A stretch of DNA of 64,000 nt from Bacteroidales bacterium (GCA_023227835.1 JALOCI010000006.1:1-64000), one strand, 5' to 3'. Shown: positions 53,081 through 60,961, counted from the first letter of the stretch. Made by a program: numbers and translations. Notes: a model not told the origin generated them from the sequence alone.

Positions 53081-53171
53081 TTAGGTTAAATGTTAATAAT
53101 AATGTTCTTTGCATTTCTTATTACTTATCCTGGACATACCGCCACCTCGGTTGCCGCCGGGGTGGTTTTTT
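53081..53171 (+). ncRNA. Candidate cis-antisense RNA in the susC leader (DonS-like)
   Basis: A plus-strand unit of about 90 bases is bounded by a -7 box (53067-53074) and a hairpin with six Ts (53142-53171), and it lies wholly between the fecR-like and susC-like genes, opposite to both. Antisense RNAs of this kind and position (DonS type) are known to repress susC-type genes in Bacteroides. There is no coding potential. The exact ends are estimates and expression is not shown. Confidence 0.42.
53142..53171 (+). terminator. Plus-strand Rho-independent terminator between fecR and susC
   Basis: CCACCTCGG (53142-53150) pairs with CCGGGGTGG (53157-53165), with one T-G wobble and a 6-base loop, followed by TTTTTT (53166-53171). 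The T-run is on the plus strand, but both flanking genes are on the minus strand, so it must serve another transcript. Confidence 0.72.
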
Positions 53172-53248
53172 ATGGGATAAGTTTATAATATTTATCAGAT
53201 TTTCCTGTTCATACCACCTCCTTTATTTATATCTTAATCCCATATATT

Positions 53249-54397
53249 TTAAATGACAATAACACTGTCTCCTTCTATTTTGCATACAATCCCGCTTAAT
53301 TCAAGCATACTCAGAACCTCCACAAGATTAGTGTTCCGGTTTACAATTCCTGAATATTTCCCGGTAGGTTTTTCGTTTTGATAGATAACTTCTACATTAT
53401 ACCAACGTGAAACTTGTCTCATTATTTCGTCGATACTTAAACTGTTAAACTGGAAAATGCCTTTCATCCATGCCATTACCTCGTCTATATTTGCATTTTT
53501 CACAGAAGTATTGCCTTGGATGTCAGTGGTTAACTGCTGTCCCGGAGATAAGTTTACCGAGAAACCGGAGGAGTTGATTACTTGTACAGATCCTTCCAGA
53601 AGGGTTGTCTTTATGGTTTTTTCCTCCGGATAAGCCTTAATGTTGAAATGTGTGCCAAGGACTTTAATCTTTGTTGAATTATTGACAGTGACTATAAATG
53701 GCCTTGAAGGGTCTTTACTTACCTCAAGATAAATTTCACCAGTAACGTTTATCATCCTTTCATTATCAACGAATTTATCCGGGAACTCAATAGTGGAAGC
53801 GGAATTCATCCATACTTTTGTGCCATCGGGAAGTGTTAGCTTGTATTCTCCGCCACGTGGAGTTGAAACTGTGTTTATTACAGGATGTTCCTTATTGTCT
53901 TTTGTTAAAGGATTTTTTTTGCCAACCAAGGAATCGATATTCTCACTTTTTGTTCCGGATTGTTGTGAGACAATTTCAGTCGAACCATTTTCAATGGTTG
54001 CTAAATAGTTATTTTGGGTTAATACCTCTTTATTATTATCACCTGGATTTATTATAGTTGAATCATTCTTAATAACAAGCAATGTGCTTATTACTAGTAT
54101 AACAATTATAACTGCGGCAGCATAACGGAATGATTGCAAAAAGTTTATACGATAAATATTTTTTGTGTCATGAGTGTCGATTTCTGATTTTATATTCTCA
54201 AAAATCCTCTTCTCAATTTTGTCAATCTCTTCCGGACTAAAAGAGTCGGAGATTTTTTTCTCTTTATCAAAATAAGAATAGTACTTTTCCAAAAATGATA
54301 CTTCATCAGAAGATGCCTGATTCCTGAGATATCTTTTGATTAATCGTATGAGATAATTTCGGGGATGTATGTATTTACTCATAATGACATGCTGCAT
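53249..54397 (-). CDS. FecR-family anti-sigma factor
   Basis: This 382-residue protein has a cytoplasmic N-terminus (about 1-90) that would hold the sigma factor, one membrane segment (about 92-112), a linker, then the FecR domain (VSTPRGGEYKLTLPDGTKVW, NVTGEIYLEVSKDPSRPFIV) and a C-terminal DUF4974/STN-like domain (FQFNSLSIDEIMRQVSRWYN). It transmits the state of the SusC STN domain to the sigma factor encoded just upstream. ATG 54382 is a possible alternative start. It lies 48 bases after the sigma factor gene. Confidence 0.92.
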   Translation of the reverse strand: MQHVIMSKYIHPRNYLIRLIKRYLRNQASSDEVSFLEKYYSYFDKEKKISDSFSPEEIDKIEKRIFENIKSEIDTHDTKNIYRINFLQSFRYAAAVIIVILVISTLLVIKNDSTIINPGDNNKEVLTQNNYLATIENGSTEIVSQQSGTKSENIDSLVGKKNPLTKDNKEHPVINTVSTPRGGEYKLTLPDGTKVWMNSASTIEFPDKFVDNERMINVTGEIYLEVSKDPSRPFIVTVNNSTKIKVLGTHFNIKAYPEEKTIKTTLLEGSVQVINSSGFSVNLSPGQQLTTDIQGNTSVKNANIDEVMAWMKGIFQFNSLSIDEIMRQVSRWYNVEVIYQNEKPTGKYSGIVNRNTNLVEVLSMLELSGIVCKIEGDSVIVI

Positions 54398-54445
54398 TTA
54401 TAGTATGTCACACCGATCGAAAAAAATCCCAAAAAAATTTAAATT

Positions 54446-55015
54446 TTATAAATGAATTGCCCAAATAAGAATCAATAATGGAGAAATTCGGGAAAGGATA
54501 CCCAATGATATTGATCTTAATTGGTTTTGCACCGTTTTACGAGGCATGTCCAATTGCTCTGAAATCTCTTTGGTAGATAAGTTCTCAATATAATGAAGCC
54601 GGAATAATTCACGTTTTTTGTCATTCAACGTGTTTATATATGCTAAAAGAAGATTGTGGAGATCTTTTTCAATCAGTGTATGGTCAGTACCTTTGAAACT
54701 TAGAGATATCTCATTAAAAGGGTCAAAAAAAGTCTGGTGGAAGCGATTCCGTTCAACATAATTAAAAATCTTATACTTTACAGCGGTATGTAAGTATGCC
54801 GGGAGATTATCAATTTTCTGTTTTGTTCTGTTTTGCCAAATGGATAAGAAGACTTCCTGAACAATGTCTTCTGCCTGTTTTTTATTCTTAAGGCGCTTAT
54901 ATGCATTGTCATACATCTCAAGCCAGTAAGATTTGTATAGAGTGGAGAACGCATCCTGATCACCCAGTGCAATCAAATCAAGAAGCTCTTTATCTCGGAA
55001 ACTCTCTTTGGCCAA
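54446..55015 (-). CDS. ECF sigma factor (FecI-like)
   Basis: This 189-residue protein has sigma region 2 (DQDAFSTLYKSYWLEMY, AEDIVQEVFLSIWQNR) and region 4 (DKKRELFRLHYIENLSTKEI, with the helix-turn-helix MPRKTVQNQLRSI), without region 1 or 3. It should direct RNA polymerase to the susC promoter when released by the FecR-like protein. A C-terminal hydrophobic tail (LLILIWAIHL) is present, as in many Bacteroidota members. No ATG is available; TTG at 55015 fits the conserved start best. A TATATTTG -7 box lies only about 15 bases upstream. Confidence 0.9.
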   Translation of the reverse strand: MAKESFRDKELLDLIALGDQDAFSTLYKSYWLEMYDNAYKRLKNKKQAEDIVQEVFLSIWQNRTKQKIDNLPAYLHTAVKYKIFNYVERNRFHQTFFDPFNEISLSFKGTDHTLIEKDLHNLLLAYINTLNDKKRELFRLHYIENLSTKEISEQLDMPRKTVQNQLRSISLGILSRISPLLILIWAIHL

Positions 55016-55029
55016 AATCTCTTTTTTTG

Positions 55030-55037
55030 CAAATATA
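55030..55037 (-). promoter_or_regulatory. Candidate -7 element of the ECF sigma factor gene
   Basis: TATATTTG on the minus strand is an exact TAnnTTTG match. Transcription would begin near 55023, leaving a leader of about 8 bases before the TTG start. No TTTG is found at -33. Confidence 0.45.
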
Positions 55038-55141
55038 AAAGAAAAATGATGGCAGATTTATTCAGAAATAGAAATAAATTCTTCGTTTTAGAAACAAAAA
55101 AGCAGGCAGGATGGATTAACTGTGTCTATTATAGATAAATA

Positions 55142-55175
55142 AAAAGGCATCTATATTTTCTTATAGATGCCTTTT
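55142..55175 (-). terminator. Rho-independent terminator after tRNA-Met
   Basis: Perfect 14-bp arms (AAAAGGCATCTATA at 55142-55155 and its complement at 55162-55175) enclose a 6-base loop. The A/T ends give T-runs on both strands, so it can act in either direction. It lies three bases downstream of the tRNA. Confidence 0.9.
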
Positions 55176-55178
55176 CTG

Positions 55179-55253
55179 TGGGCCCAGTTGGGCTTGAACC
55201 AACGACCCCCTGATTATGAGTCAGGTGCTACTAACCAACTGAGCTATGGGCCC
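55179..55253 (-). tRNA. tRNA-Met (CAT anticodon), elongator type
   Basis: The full cloverleaf is seen on the minus strand: acceptor GGGCCCA/TGGGCCC with discriminator A, anticodon arm CCTGA-CTCATAA-TCAGG with anticodon CAT, variable loop GGGTC, and T arm GTTGG-TTCAAGC-CCAAC. CCA is not encoded. The D arm (GCTC...TAGC) has an extra base compared with usual elongator tRNA-Met, leaving either a C-T mismatch or a bulged T. The anticodon arm is that of elongator methionine tRNA, without the fMet features. Confidence 0.92.
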
Positions 55254-55266
55254 GGGAACGGGACGA

Positions 55267-55274
55267 CAAAGATA
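55267..55274 (-). promoter_or_regulatory. Candidate -7 element of tRNA-Met
   Basis: TATCTTTG on the minus strand matches TAnnTTTG and lies 14 bases before the tRNA 5' end, so the tRNA can be made independently of the ribosomal operon. No -33 TTTG at normal distance. Confidence 0.5.
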
Positions 55275-55299
55275 GTAATTTGCCGTCAATTTCCTATAG

Positions 55300-55605
55300 T
55301 CAGACTTTGATTTCTACCTCAACTCCGCTTGGAAGTTCGAGTTTCATCAAAGCGTCTACTGTCTTTGGGGTTGAGCTGTAGATGTCGAGAAGACGGCGGA
55401 AGGAATTCAGTTCGAATTGCTCACGAGCTTTCTTGTTAACAAAAGTGGCGCGGTTAACAGTGAAAATCTTCTTATCTGTAGGAAGTGGAATAGGACCACT
55501 AACAACAGCACCTGTAGCTTTTACAGTTTTTACAATCTTGTCGGCAGATTTATCGACCAACATATGATCATAAGATTTCAGCTTTATTCTTATTTTTTGG
55601 CTCAT
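55300..55605 (-). CDS. rpsJ: 30S ribosomal protein S10
   Basis: This 101-residue protein has the full S10 sequence pattern, from KIRIKLKSYDHMLVDKSADK through SGPIPLPTDKKIFTVNRA to LPSGVEVEIKV. S10 binds the 30S head and, with NusB, takes part in transcription antitermination. It is the last gene of the rpsL-rpsG-fusA-rpsJ operon. Usually in Bacteroidota rplC, rplD and the rest of the S10 cluster follow directly; here a tRNA and a terminator follow instead. Confidence 0.98.
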   Translation of the reverse strand: MSQKIRIKLKSYDHMLVDKSADKIVKTVKATGAVVSGPIPLPTDKKIFTVNRATFVNKKAREQFELNSFRRLLDIYSSTPKTVDALMKLELPSGVEVEIKV

Positions 55606-55637
55606 TTTGTTTTATATTAACCAATTAATTTTTCGTT

Positions 55638-57758
55638 TTATTCATCTAAATCACCGTCAGATTTTCTTCCGCTCGATCTTTCGATAACCTCTTTTGCAAG
55701 AGAAGCCGGAAGTTCTGAATAATGAGAGAATTCCATGGTGCTTGTAGCACGACCTGATGATAATGTCCTCAAGGTTGTTACGTAACCGAATTGCTCAGAA
55801 AGCGGAACCTTAGCCTTAACGATTCTTGCATTACCCTTTGAGTCCATATTTGTAATCTGACCTCTGCGTTTATTGAGGTCACCGATAACATCTCCGACGT
55901 AATCCTCAGGAGTTACGACTTCAAGAGACATAATAGGCTCCTGTATAACAGGGTTTGCTTTAGGACACGATTTGCGGAAAGCCTGTCTTGCGCAAATTTC
56001 AAAAGAAAGTGCATCAGAGTCTACAGGGTGGAATGAACCATCTTTAAGAACAACCTTAAGTGATGTTACTTCATATCCTGCAAGAACACCATTTGCCATG
56101 GCAGCCTTGAATCCTTTCTCTACAGAAGGGATAAACTCTCTTGGAATGTTACCGCCTTTAACCTCGTCAACAAACTGGAGTCCTGAGACACCCTCGTCAA
56201 CCGGACCTATTTCAAAGATAATATCAGCAAATTTACCTCGGCCACCGGACTGTTTCTTGAACACCTCACGATGCTGTACGGTTGAGCGTATTGCCTCTTT
56301 ATAGTTAACCTGAGGGGCTCCCTGGTTTATCTCTACCCCGAACTCTCTTCTGAGGCGGTCAACGATAATCTCAAGGTGAAGCTCACCCATACCGCTGATG
56401 ACTGTCTGACCGGTCTCATGGTCAGAGCGTACAGTAAATGTAGGGTCCTCTTCAGAAAGTTTTCCTAAAGCGATACCAAGTTTGTCAAGGTCTTTCTGAG
56501 TCTTAGGTTCAACAGCAAGACCAATAACCGGATCAGGGAAAGTCATAGACTCAAGTACTATAGGGTGACTTTCAACACAGATAGTATCTCCGGTGCGAAG
56601 GTCCTTGAATCCTACTGCTGCACAGATATCACCAGCCTCAACAAAATCTATTGGATTCTGCTTGTTTGAGTGCATCTGGTAAAGTCTGGCCACTCTCTCT
56701 TTTTTACCAGAACGAGTGTTGAGCACGTATGAGCCTGACTCAAGCTTACCTGAATAAGCTCTAAGGAATGCAAGGCGTCCTACAAAAGGATCTGTTGCTA
56801 TTTTGAAAACTAATCCGCAGAATGGCTCCTTCGGATTTGATTTGCGAATCTCTTCCTTTTCGGTGTCCGGATTTTTTCCGTGAACCTCTCCAATATCAAG
56901 AGGGGAAGGAAGGTAACGCATTACAGAATCAAGAAGGTATTGAACTCCTTTGTTTTTAAAAGAGGAACCACAGCATGTAGGAACTACAGCCATGTCAATT
57001 GTTGCTTTTCTGAGTGCTTCAATGATTTCATCCTCGGAAATTGAATCGGGATCATCAAAGAATTTCTCAAGAATCGCGTCATTATATTCAGCGATAGATT
57101 CTATCAGTTTGCCGCGCCACTCTTCAACTTCGGCAACCATATTCTCAGGGATGTCCTTGATCTCATAGTTCACGAGATCTTTGCTGTCCTGATCATAATA
57201 GTATGCTTTTTTAGAAATAAGATCGATTATTCCTTCAAATTTATCTTCAGCGCCTATAGGAAGAACAATAGGTAAAGCATGTGCGCCGAGCTTTTCATTC
57301 ATTTCCTCTACTACAGCAAGGAAATCCGCTCCGACACGGTCCATCTTGTTCACATAAGCTAACTTTGGCACATGATACTTATCGGCCTGACGCCAAACAG
57401 TCTCTGATTGAGGCTGAACGCGTCCTACAGCACAGAATGTTGCAACCGTGCCGTCTAGTACACGCAATGATCTCTCAACCTCAACTGTAAAGTCAACGTG
57501 ACCTGGAGTGTCGATAAGATTAATCTGGTACTGTTCGTTCCTATAGTTCCAGAAGGCTGTGGTAGCAGCTGAGGTAATTGTAATACCTCTTTCCTGCTCC
57601 TGAACCATCCAGTCCATAGTAGCGGCACCCTCGTGGACTTCTCCTATTTTATGGGTTTTGCCTGTATAATAGAGAATCCTCTCGGATGTAGTAGTCTTAC
57701 CGGCATCAATGTGGGCCATGATGCCAATGTTTCTCGTATATTTTAAATCTCTTGCCAT
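55638..57758 (-). CDS. fusA: Translation elongation factor G
   Basis: This 706-residue GTPase has G1 AHIDAGKTT, G2 RGITITSAA, G3 DTPGHVDF, G4 NKMDRVGAD, and the later domains II-V (GELHLEIIVDRL in domain III-IV, MEFSHYSELP near the end). It drives translocation on the ribosome and ribosome recycling. Length and motifs fit canonical EF-G encoded in the str operon, not the second EF-G paralogues found elsewhere in some Bacteroidota. It lies 18 bases after rpsG and 32 bases before rpsJ. Confidence 0.98.
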   Translation of the reverse strand: MARDLKYTRNIGIMAHIDAGKTTTSERILYYTGKTHKIGEVHEGAATMDWMVQEQERGITITSAATTAFWNYRNEQYQINLIDTPGHVDFTVEVERSLRVLDGTVATFCAVGRVQPQSETVWRQADKYHVPKLAYVNKMDRVGADFLAVVEEMNEKLGAHALPIVLPIGAEDKFEGIIDLISKKAYYYDQDSKDLVNYEIKDIPENMVAEVEEWRGKLIESIAEYNDAILEKFFDDPDSISEDEIIEALRKATIDMAVVPTCCGSSFKNKGVQYLLDSVMRYLPSPLDIGEVHGKNPDTEKEEIRKSNPKEPFCGLVFKIATDPFVGRLAFLRAYSGKLESGSYVLNTRSGKKERVARLYQMHSNKQNPIDFVEAGDICAAVGFKDLRTGDTICVESHPIVLESMTFPDPVIGLAVEPKTQKDLDKLGIALGKLSEEDPTFTVRSDHETGQTVISGMGELHLEIIVDRLRREFGVEINQGAPQVNYKEAIRSTVQHREVFKKQSGGRGKFADIIFEIGPVDEGVSGLQFVDEVKGGNIPREFIPSVEKGFKAAMANGVLAGYEVTSLKVVLKDGSFHPVDSDALSFEICARQAFRKSCPKANPVIQEPIMSLEVVTPEDYVGDVIGDLNKRRGQITNMDSKGNARIVKAKVPLSEQFGYVTTLRTLSSGRATSTMEFSHYSELPASLAKEVIERSSGRKSDGDLDE

Positions 57759-57776
57759 CTAATTATTCTCTGGAGC

Positions 57777-58253
57777 TTAGAAACGGAAGTGTGCAAACGC
57801 CTTGTTGGCCTCTGCCATCTTGTGCATGTCCTCTTTTCTCTTGTATGCAGCACCTTCGTTGTTGTATGCAGCTATAGTCTCAGCTGCAAGTTTTTCTGCC
57901 ATTGAGTGAGCAGAACGTTTGCGTGCGTACAAGATCATGTTTTTAATAGATAATGAAACTTTTCTGTCAGGACGCACTTCTGTAGGAACCTGGAAGTTTG
58001 CACCACCTACGCGGCGGCTCTTTACTTCAACCTGAGGAGTAATGTTCTCAAGCGCTTTTTTCCAGATTTCTAAAGGAGCCTTGTCAGAATCTTTCATCTT
58101 CTCGCCGATGATTTCCATTGCATCATAGAAGATGCCATAGGCGATACTCTTCTTCCCCTGAATCATAAGATTATTAACGAACTGTGTTACCAATACGTCA
58201 TGATACTTTGGATCAGGAAGTAGAATCCTCTTTTTAGGCTTCGTTTTTCTCAT
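57777..58253 (-). CDS. rpsG: 30S ribosomal protein S7
   Basis: This 158-residue protein has the S7 hallmarks DPKYHDVLVTQFVNNLM, QGKKSIAYGIFYDAM, ALENITPQVEVKSRRVGGAN and the C-terminal MAEANKAFAHFRF. S7 starts assembly of the 30S head and contacts mRNA at the exit. Second gene of the operon, 25 bases after rpsL. Confidence 0.98.
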   Translation of the reverse strand: MRKTKPKKRILLPDPKYHDVLVTQFVNNLMIQGKKSIAYGIFYDAMEIIGEKMKDSDKAPLEIWKKALENITPQVEVKSRRVGGANFQVPTEVRPDRKVSLSIKNMILYARKRSAHSMAEKLAAETIAAYNNEGAAYKRKEDMHKMAEANKAFAHFRF

Positions 58254-58278
58254 TTGTTATAAAATTTGTTTGTTTGGA

Positions 58279-58683
58279 TTATTTCTTCTTCGCCGGAGCA
58301 GCAGCTGCGCCTTTTTTAGGCCTCTTAGCTCCGTAAAGAGAACGACTTTGTTTACGACCGTCAACACCGGCAGTATCCAATGCACCACGCAGGATATGGT
58401 AACGTACACCCGGAAGGTCTTTTACACGACCGCCGCGCACAAGCACGATTGAGTGCTCCTGCAAGTTGTGACCTTCTCCTGGTATGTATGCGTTTACTTC
58501 CTTCTGGTTGGTAAGGCGTACACGGGCTACTTTACGCATAGCCGAGTTAGGTTTCTTAGGAGTTGTTGTGTAAACACGTACACATACTCCGCGTCTTTGT
58601 GGACAAGCATCAAGAGCGCGAGATTTACTCTTCTCTACGATCACTGTGCGGCCCATGCGGACTAACTGTTGAATTGTTGGCAT
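58279..58683 (-). CDS. rpsL: 30S ribosomal protein S12
   Basis: This 134-residue protein has PTIQQLVRMGR, the decoding loop TTPKKPNSAMRKVARVRL and the second loop GGRVKDLPGVRYH. Both streptomycin-related lysines are wild type, so nothing suggests resistance or dependence. The C-terminus carries a short lysine/alanine-rich tail (GAAAAPAKKK) typical of the phylum. It is the first gene of the operon, 53 bases after a perfect promoter. Confidence 0.98.
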   Translation of the reverse strand: MPTIQQLVRMGRTVIVEKSKSRALDACPQRRGVCVRVYTTTPKKPNSAMRKVARVRLTNQKEVNAYIPGEGHNLQEHSIVLVRGGRVKDLPGVRYHILRGALDTAGVDGRKQSRSLYGAKRPKKGAAAAPAKKK

Positions 58684-58735
58684 AATTAGTTGTTATTCTT
58701 TGCTTTAAGTATTTTCGCCACATAAAATTGGGATG

Positions 58736-58766
58736 CAAAGGTAAGATTATTAATTTGAATTACAAA
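58736..58766 (-). promoter_or_regulatory. Promoter of the rpsL-rpsG-fusA-rpsJ operon
   Basis: The minus strand has TTTG (58763-58766), a 19-base spacer and TACCTTTG (58736-58743), an exact match to the Bacteroidota consensus. The leader to ATG 58683 would be about 45 bases. Confidence 0.82.
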
Positions 58767-58799
58767 CACCTTATTAACATTTTTTGAGGAAAAAAGGGC

Positions 58800-58807
58800 T
58801 ATCTTTG
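58800..58807 (+). promoter_or_regulatory. Candidate -7 element of the rocD-ctlX operon
   Basis: TATCTTTG matches TAnnTTTG exactly, 15 bases before ATG 58823. A TTTG lies at 58783-58786, only 13 bases upstream. The box lies downstream of a TTG codon in the same frame (58784), which argues that the ATG is the true start. Confidence 0.5.
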
Positions 58808-58822
58808 AGAAAATTCAGAATC

Positions 58823-60052
58823 ATGGAATTATCAAAAAATGCAAAGAACTTCATCGAGTGTGAGGAAAAGTACGGAGCCCACAACTATCATCCGCTTGAA
58901 GTAGTGTTGTCTAAGGGCCAGGGTCCTTATGTCTGGGATGTGGACGGTAAAAAATATTTTGACTTTTTATCTGCATATTCGGCAGTCAATCAGGGGCATT
59001 GTCACCCAAAAATCGTTAAGGCTCTGAAGGATCAGGCTGACATACTCTGTCTCACCTCGAGGGCTTTTTACAATGATTGCCTGGGACCATATGAAAAATA
59101 TATGCACGACTTTTTCGGTTACGATAAGGTGTTGCCTATGAATTCCGGTGCCGAAGCCGTTGAGACAGCCCTTAAGCTGGCCCGCAGATGGGGATATATA
59201 CAGAAAGGCATAGCTGAGGACAAGGCTTTGATAGTTTGTTGTGACGGAAATTTTCACGGAAGGACGATTACTATCGTCTCACTCTCAACAGATCCTGACT
59301 CTTATGATAAATATGGCCCGTTTACTCCGGGTCTTGTCAAGATACCTTACAACGATCCTGATGCACTTGCGTCAGTTCTTGAGAAGCACGGTGCAGAGAT
59401 TGCAGCATTCCTGGTTGAGCCGATTCAGGGAGAGGCCGGAGTGTTTGTACCTGATGAGGGTTATCTGAAAAAATGCTTTGAGCTTTGCAGAAAGCACAAT
59501 GTGCTTTTTATGGCCGATGAGGTGCAGACAGGTATAGCAAGGACGGGTAAAATGCTGTGCTGTGATCATGAAGGCATCCGTCCGGATGTTGTTATACTTG
59601 GCAAGGCTATTTCGGGCGGAGTATTGCCGGTGTCGGCAGTTCTGGCCGATGATGAAATCATGTTAACGATAAAACCGGGTGAGCATGGTTCTACTTTTGG
59701 GGGATTCCCTCTTGCCTGTCGTGTGGCGGTGGCTGCTTTGGAGGTTGTAAAAGAGGAAAATCTTGTGGAGAGAGCAGAATATCTTGGAAATATTTTCAGG
59801 ACCGAAATGGGTAAATACAAATCTCCTTTTATTAAACAGATCAGGGGAAAAGGTTTGCTAAACGCTGTCGTTGTACAGCCGCACAATGGCAAGGAGGCAT
59901 GGGATGTGTGTGAGAGGATGGCTGAGATGGGCGTTCTTGCAAAACCCACTCATAAGCACATTATACGTTTTGCTCCGCCATTAGTTATATCTGAGGCAGA
60001 ATTGAGAGAGGCAATAAAAATAATCATAGGAGCAATGGACTCTTTAGCTTAA
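58823..60052 (+). CDS. rocD: Ornithine aminotransferase
   Basis: This class III aminotransferase of about 409 residues has NYHPLEVVLSKGQGPYVWDV, MNSGAEAVETALKLARRW, GNFHGRTITIVSLS, VEPIQGEAGVFVP, MADEVQTGIARTG and the PLP lysine in ILGKAISGG. These are the hallmarks of ornithine aminotransferase, which converts ornithine and 2-oxoglutarate to glutamate-5-semialdehyde and glutamate. Acetylornithine aminotransferase is a close alternative, but the sequence and the neighbouring citrulline hydrolase gene favour RocD. ATG 58823 is supported by the promoter position. The next gene follows after six bases. Confidence 0.92.
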   Translation: MELSKNAKNFIECEEKYGAHNYHPLEVVLSKGQGPYVWDVDGKKYFDFLSAYSAVNQGHCHPKIVKALKDQADILCLTSRAFYNDCLGPYEKYMHDFFGYDKVLPMNSGAEAVETALKLARRWGYIQKGIAEDKALIVCCDGNFHGRTITIVSLSTDPDSYDKYGPFTPGLVKIPYNDPDALASVLEKHGAEIAAFLVEPIQGEAGVFVPDEGYLKKCFELCRKHNVLFMADEVQTGIARTGKMLCCDHEGIRPDVVILGKAISGGVLPVSAVLADDEIMLTIKPGEHGSTFGGFPLACRVAVAALEVVKEENLVERAEYLGNIFRTEMGKYKSPFIKQIRGKGLLNAVVVQPHNGKEAWDVCERMAEMGVLAKPTHKHIIRFAPPLVISEAELREAIKIIIGAMDSLA

Positions 60053-60058
60053 TCTTAT

Positions 60059-60961
60059 ATGCAGACAACTTCAAAAGTTTTAATGATAAGGCCCGCAAAC
60101 TTCGGTTATAATCCCGAGACTGCGGTCAATAATGCATTCCAGAAGCAGAGCAATGAAGATGGTGCAAATGGCATAGCTGTTCAGGAGTTTGACAACTATG
60201 TAGAACTTCTCAGACAAAATGGGGTGAATGTTCATGTGTTACAAGATACTCCGGAGCCCTATACTCCCGATTCGATATTTCCCAATAACTGGTTTTCAAC
60301 ACACGAGGGTGGAACTGTTGTTCTTTATCCTATGTTTGCCGGTAACAGAAGACTTGAAAGAAAACCAGAAGTAATCGAATACATTAAAAAGGAGTTTGGA
60401 GTAAAGAGGGTAGTGGACCTCACCAAATGGGAGGCAAAATCACTCTTTCTGGAAGGTACCGGAAGCATGGTGCTTGACAGAGACGGCAATCTTGTATATG
60501 CATGTGCCTCGCCAAGGACGGATGAGTCGGTACTTGAGGAGTTCTGTGAGGAGATGGATTATGACTATTTTCTTTTTAGCGCCAGTGACGAGAATGATCA
60601 GCCGATATATCACACTAATGTGATGATGTGTGTGGGGAATAAATTCGTTCTTGCATGTATTGATGCAATTAAAGATATAAATGAGAGGGAGAATTTTATT
60701 GGTCTTGTGGAAGATGGTGATAAAGAGCTGATTGAGATTTCTCTTGAGCAGATGGGCAATTTTGCCGGTAACATGCTGGAGATTTCAAATGAAAAAGGAG
60801 AGCCGTTGCTTGTCATGTCTTCAAGAGCGAAGCAGTCATTGACCCAGGATCAGATCGATCGTCTCTCTTCTTATTGCAAGATACTTGCCCCGGATGTCTC
60901 AACAATTGAGACAAACGGAGGCGGTTCGGTACGTTGTATGATTGCAGAGGTCTTTATTTAG
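60059..60961 (+). CDS. ctlX: Citrulline hydrolase CtlX-like (arginine deiminase superfamily)
   Basis: This 300-residue protein has the guanidino-group-modifying fold: TPDSIFPNNWFSTH, LFLEGTGSMVLDR, the catalytic histidine in YHTNVMMCVG, SSRAKQSL, and the catalytic cysteine in NGGGSVRCMIAEVF. This group includes CtlX, which hydrolyses citrulline to ornithine, and amidinotransferase/dimethylargininase relatives. Placement directly after ornithine aminotransferase supports the citrulline-to-ornithine reaction, with the product passed on to RocD. It converges directly on the fbp gene, with adjacent stop codons. Confidence 0.85.
   Translation: MQTTSKVLMIRPANFGYNPETAVNNAFQKQSNEDGANGIAVQEFDNYVELLRQNGVNVHVLQDTPEPYTPDSIFPNNWFSTHEGGTVVLYPMFAGNRRLERKPEVIEYIKKEFGVKRVVDLTKWEAKSLFLEGTGSMVLDRDGNLVYACASPRTDESVLEEFCEEMDYDYFLFSASDENDQPIYHTNVMMCVGNKFVLACIDAIKDINERENFIGLVEDGDKELIEISLEQMGNFAGNMLEISNEKGEPLLVMSSRAKQSLTQDQIDRLSSYCKILAPDVSTIETNGGGSVRCMIAEVFI

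Noticed and set aside
55016..55141. tRNA-linked integration site of a mobile element
   Set aside because: No integrase, no repeated tRNA 3' end and no change in gene character is seen; the neighbour is an ordinary sigma factor gene.
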